This document shows, in pieces, positions 62,880 to 64,000 of a DNA stretch of 64,000 nucleotides. Within the stretch, counting starts at the first letter, position 1. Every line of letters begins with the position of its first letter. Location: positions 53,383 through 117,382 of the forward strand of contig JTDE01001378.1 in NCBI GenBank assembly GCA_014338405.1, written 5' to 3'. Made by a program: the position numbers and the translations under genes. Below the pieces are notes generated by a model. It was not told the origin of the DNA, did no database searches, and saw only the letters and a list, made by a program, of their open reading frames with translations. Origin of the DNA: Paragonimus skrjabini miyazakii. Taxonomy: Eukaryota; Platyhelminthes; Trematoda; Plagiorchiida; Troglotrematidae.

Positions 62880-64000
62880 AGAGCGTGCTGCTGTGTTGTC
62901 GGCACCGTTTTAGTTTTCGTTTGTGTAAACCATGCACACGACTAACATTTGGTCCGTAAGTGTAACGGACAATCAAAGTAAAGACGGCCGGCTTGTATGT
63001 TACAATAGTAAAGTACATGCAAACACAAACGCTTGTACAAGGATCTAGTTGGAGACGTAGAAACACACTTAGAAAGATCTAAATACAAAAGATGGGTTGC
63101 GTTCGACAGGAATTCTGTTTAAAATTGTTCAAACATGCTGAAATGATGAAAAACAATAAGATCAACGAATTGTTTACGGGGAATGCCACTGCAACAAGAT
63201 AGATATTTTGGAGATCTAGTAAAAAGTCCCGAGTCCTTTGACTACAAACCAGGGAAAACAATAGGTGAACAATACATCAAATGGGAGAGCACACAAGCCT
63301 GAACAAATCGATCAACTAAGTGGTGGGAAATGAGCAGAGAAGTTAAATGCCGAATACAGAAAGAAAGCCTCTGAACTTTGGCGAAAATGTCGACTACATG
63401 AAGTGACCATATCATGTTGTTACTCAAATTAATCCCCAAATATTTGACAACAATGAATAGAGTTAAAGGTTCATTGTTTACATGACTGGGAGGAGTATGC
63501 GATGGAATCTCTTATACTGATTCCCTTTCATGAGCAAATACAAAATGCTAACGCATTTGCCTATATTAAGAGACAAACTGCGAGACTCTGACCAACTTGC
63601 TCGTTCAGATACAGCGGAGCAGGAGAAAAAACGTAGTTGGATGTCTGATGCCTAATACCACACCATCTGCATATTTGATGAAGATGTAATATAATGGAAC
63701 ACAAAAAAAGGGAAAGAGGATTGCGCCCTATAGAACACTGTAGCCAATGAGGCTTGAGCACCGAAATGAACAAACTGGTTCCGATTTGTAAAGTAATCGC
63801 GTAAAAACTGGACAATTGAAGTTTTGATTCCAGATCCTTTGATAACTTGAAGTACCACCTCCCTGCCAACGCTTTTAACGCATCGCTGTAGTATAAAAAA
63901 AACACATGCGGACGGCTCTTGATGTTCTATCGAGTGATGACAGAATGGAATGAACTAAACAAACGGGAGCATCCAAAGTTGAGCGTGAGCAACGATAGAT
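62880..64000 (-). mobile_element. CR1/Jockey-like LINE reverse transcriptase, decayed, runs off the window
   Basis: Seen on the minus strand, in order: SLDRTSRAVR and YSDALKAL near 63880-63960 (the position of the A-V-R-A-L-F-L-D-Y-S-x-A-F box), FLRDYFTNRNQFVHFG at about 63745-63800, a frameshifted G-V-L-x-G-A-I-L-x-P-F, then KYADGVV near 63655 in place of Y-A-D-D, LGINLSNNMIWSLHVVDIFA at about 63380-63440, FVQACVLSHLMYCSPIVFPG at 63242-63305, and a C-terminal part to about 62880 (STSPTRSLY). Known: the order and motifs match RTs of fluke CR1/Jockey-type LINEs. Several stops and frameshifts. The 5' part lies beyond the window. Confidence 0.78.

Overview
The window looks like gene-poor, repeat-rich nuclear DNA of a digenean flatworm (a fluke, probably of the liver- or lung-fluke type). 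It is A+T-rich, long ORFs are rare, introns are present, and the recognisable retroelements are of kinds known from trematodes: a CsRn1-like Ty3/Gypsy element with a CX2HX9CX3C Gag finger, Penelope-like elements with a GIY-YIG domain, RTE-like and CR1/Jockey-like LINEs, and tRNA-derived short repeats. A run of exactly 100 N (21404-21503) marks a scaffold gap. The species cannot be named from sequence alone.

The only confident host gene is on the minus strand at about 52.6-54.7 kb. It is the 3' half of a membrane-bound bZIP factor of the CREB3L1/CREB3L2 (OASIS/BBF2H7, CrebA) type. One exon carries the leucine zipper and transmembrane helix, a second lies in splice-compatible phase, and a third is possible. 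The DNA-binding basic region was not found and should lie further upstream on the minus strand, perhaps beyond base 64000. A weak RhoGAP-like ORF lies at 46.3 kb (minus).

Layout. 1-10.85 kb: mostly unrecognised, with one copy of a dispersed repeat at 0.25-0.61 kb (second copy at 25.1 kb). 10.85-14.18 kb: an internally deleted CsRn1-like LTR element with both LTRs and a matching CTAT target duplication; its 5' LTR holds an inverted pair of short repeats with its own target duplication, and its interior holds a solo LTR of another family. 14.2-15.9 kb: the 3' half of a Penelope-like element. 17.85-18.36 kb: a second solo LTR of the nested family. 18.54-18.96 kb: head-to-head copies of a tRNA-like repeat (third copy at 33.1 kb). 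29.6-31.77 kb: a decayed RTE-like LINE, then an LTR-like segment (31.8-32.24 kb) and the N-terminal part of a second Penelope-like element on the minus strand (32.3-33.08 kb). 34.8-56.2 kb: several copies of a second tRNA-derived repeat, an RT fragment at 42 kb and two RTE-like LINE tails (47.9 and 50.6 kb). 62.88-64 kb: a CR1/Jockey-like LINE on the minus strand, running off the window.

The repeats are decayed and none looks able to move on its own. The window mainly records several retroelement lineages inserting into one another, around one transcription-factor gene of the secretory and stress-response pathway.
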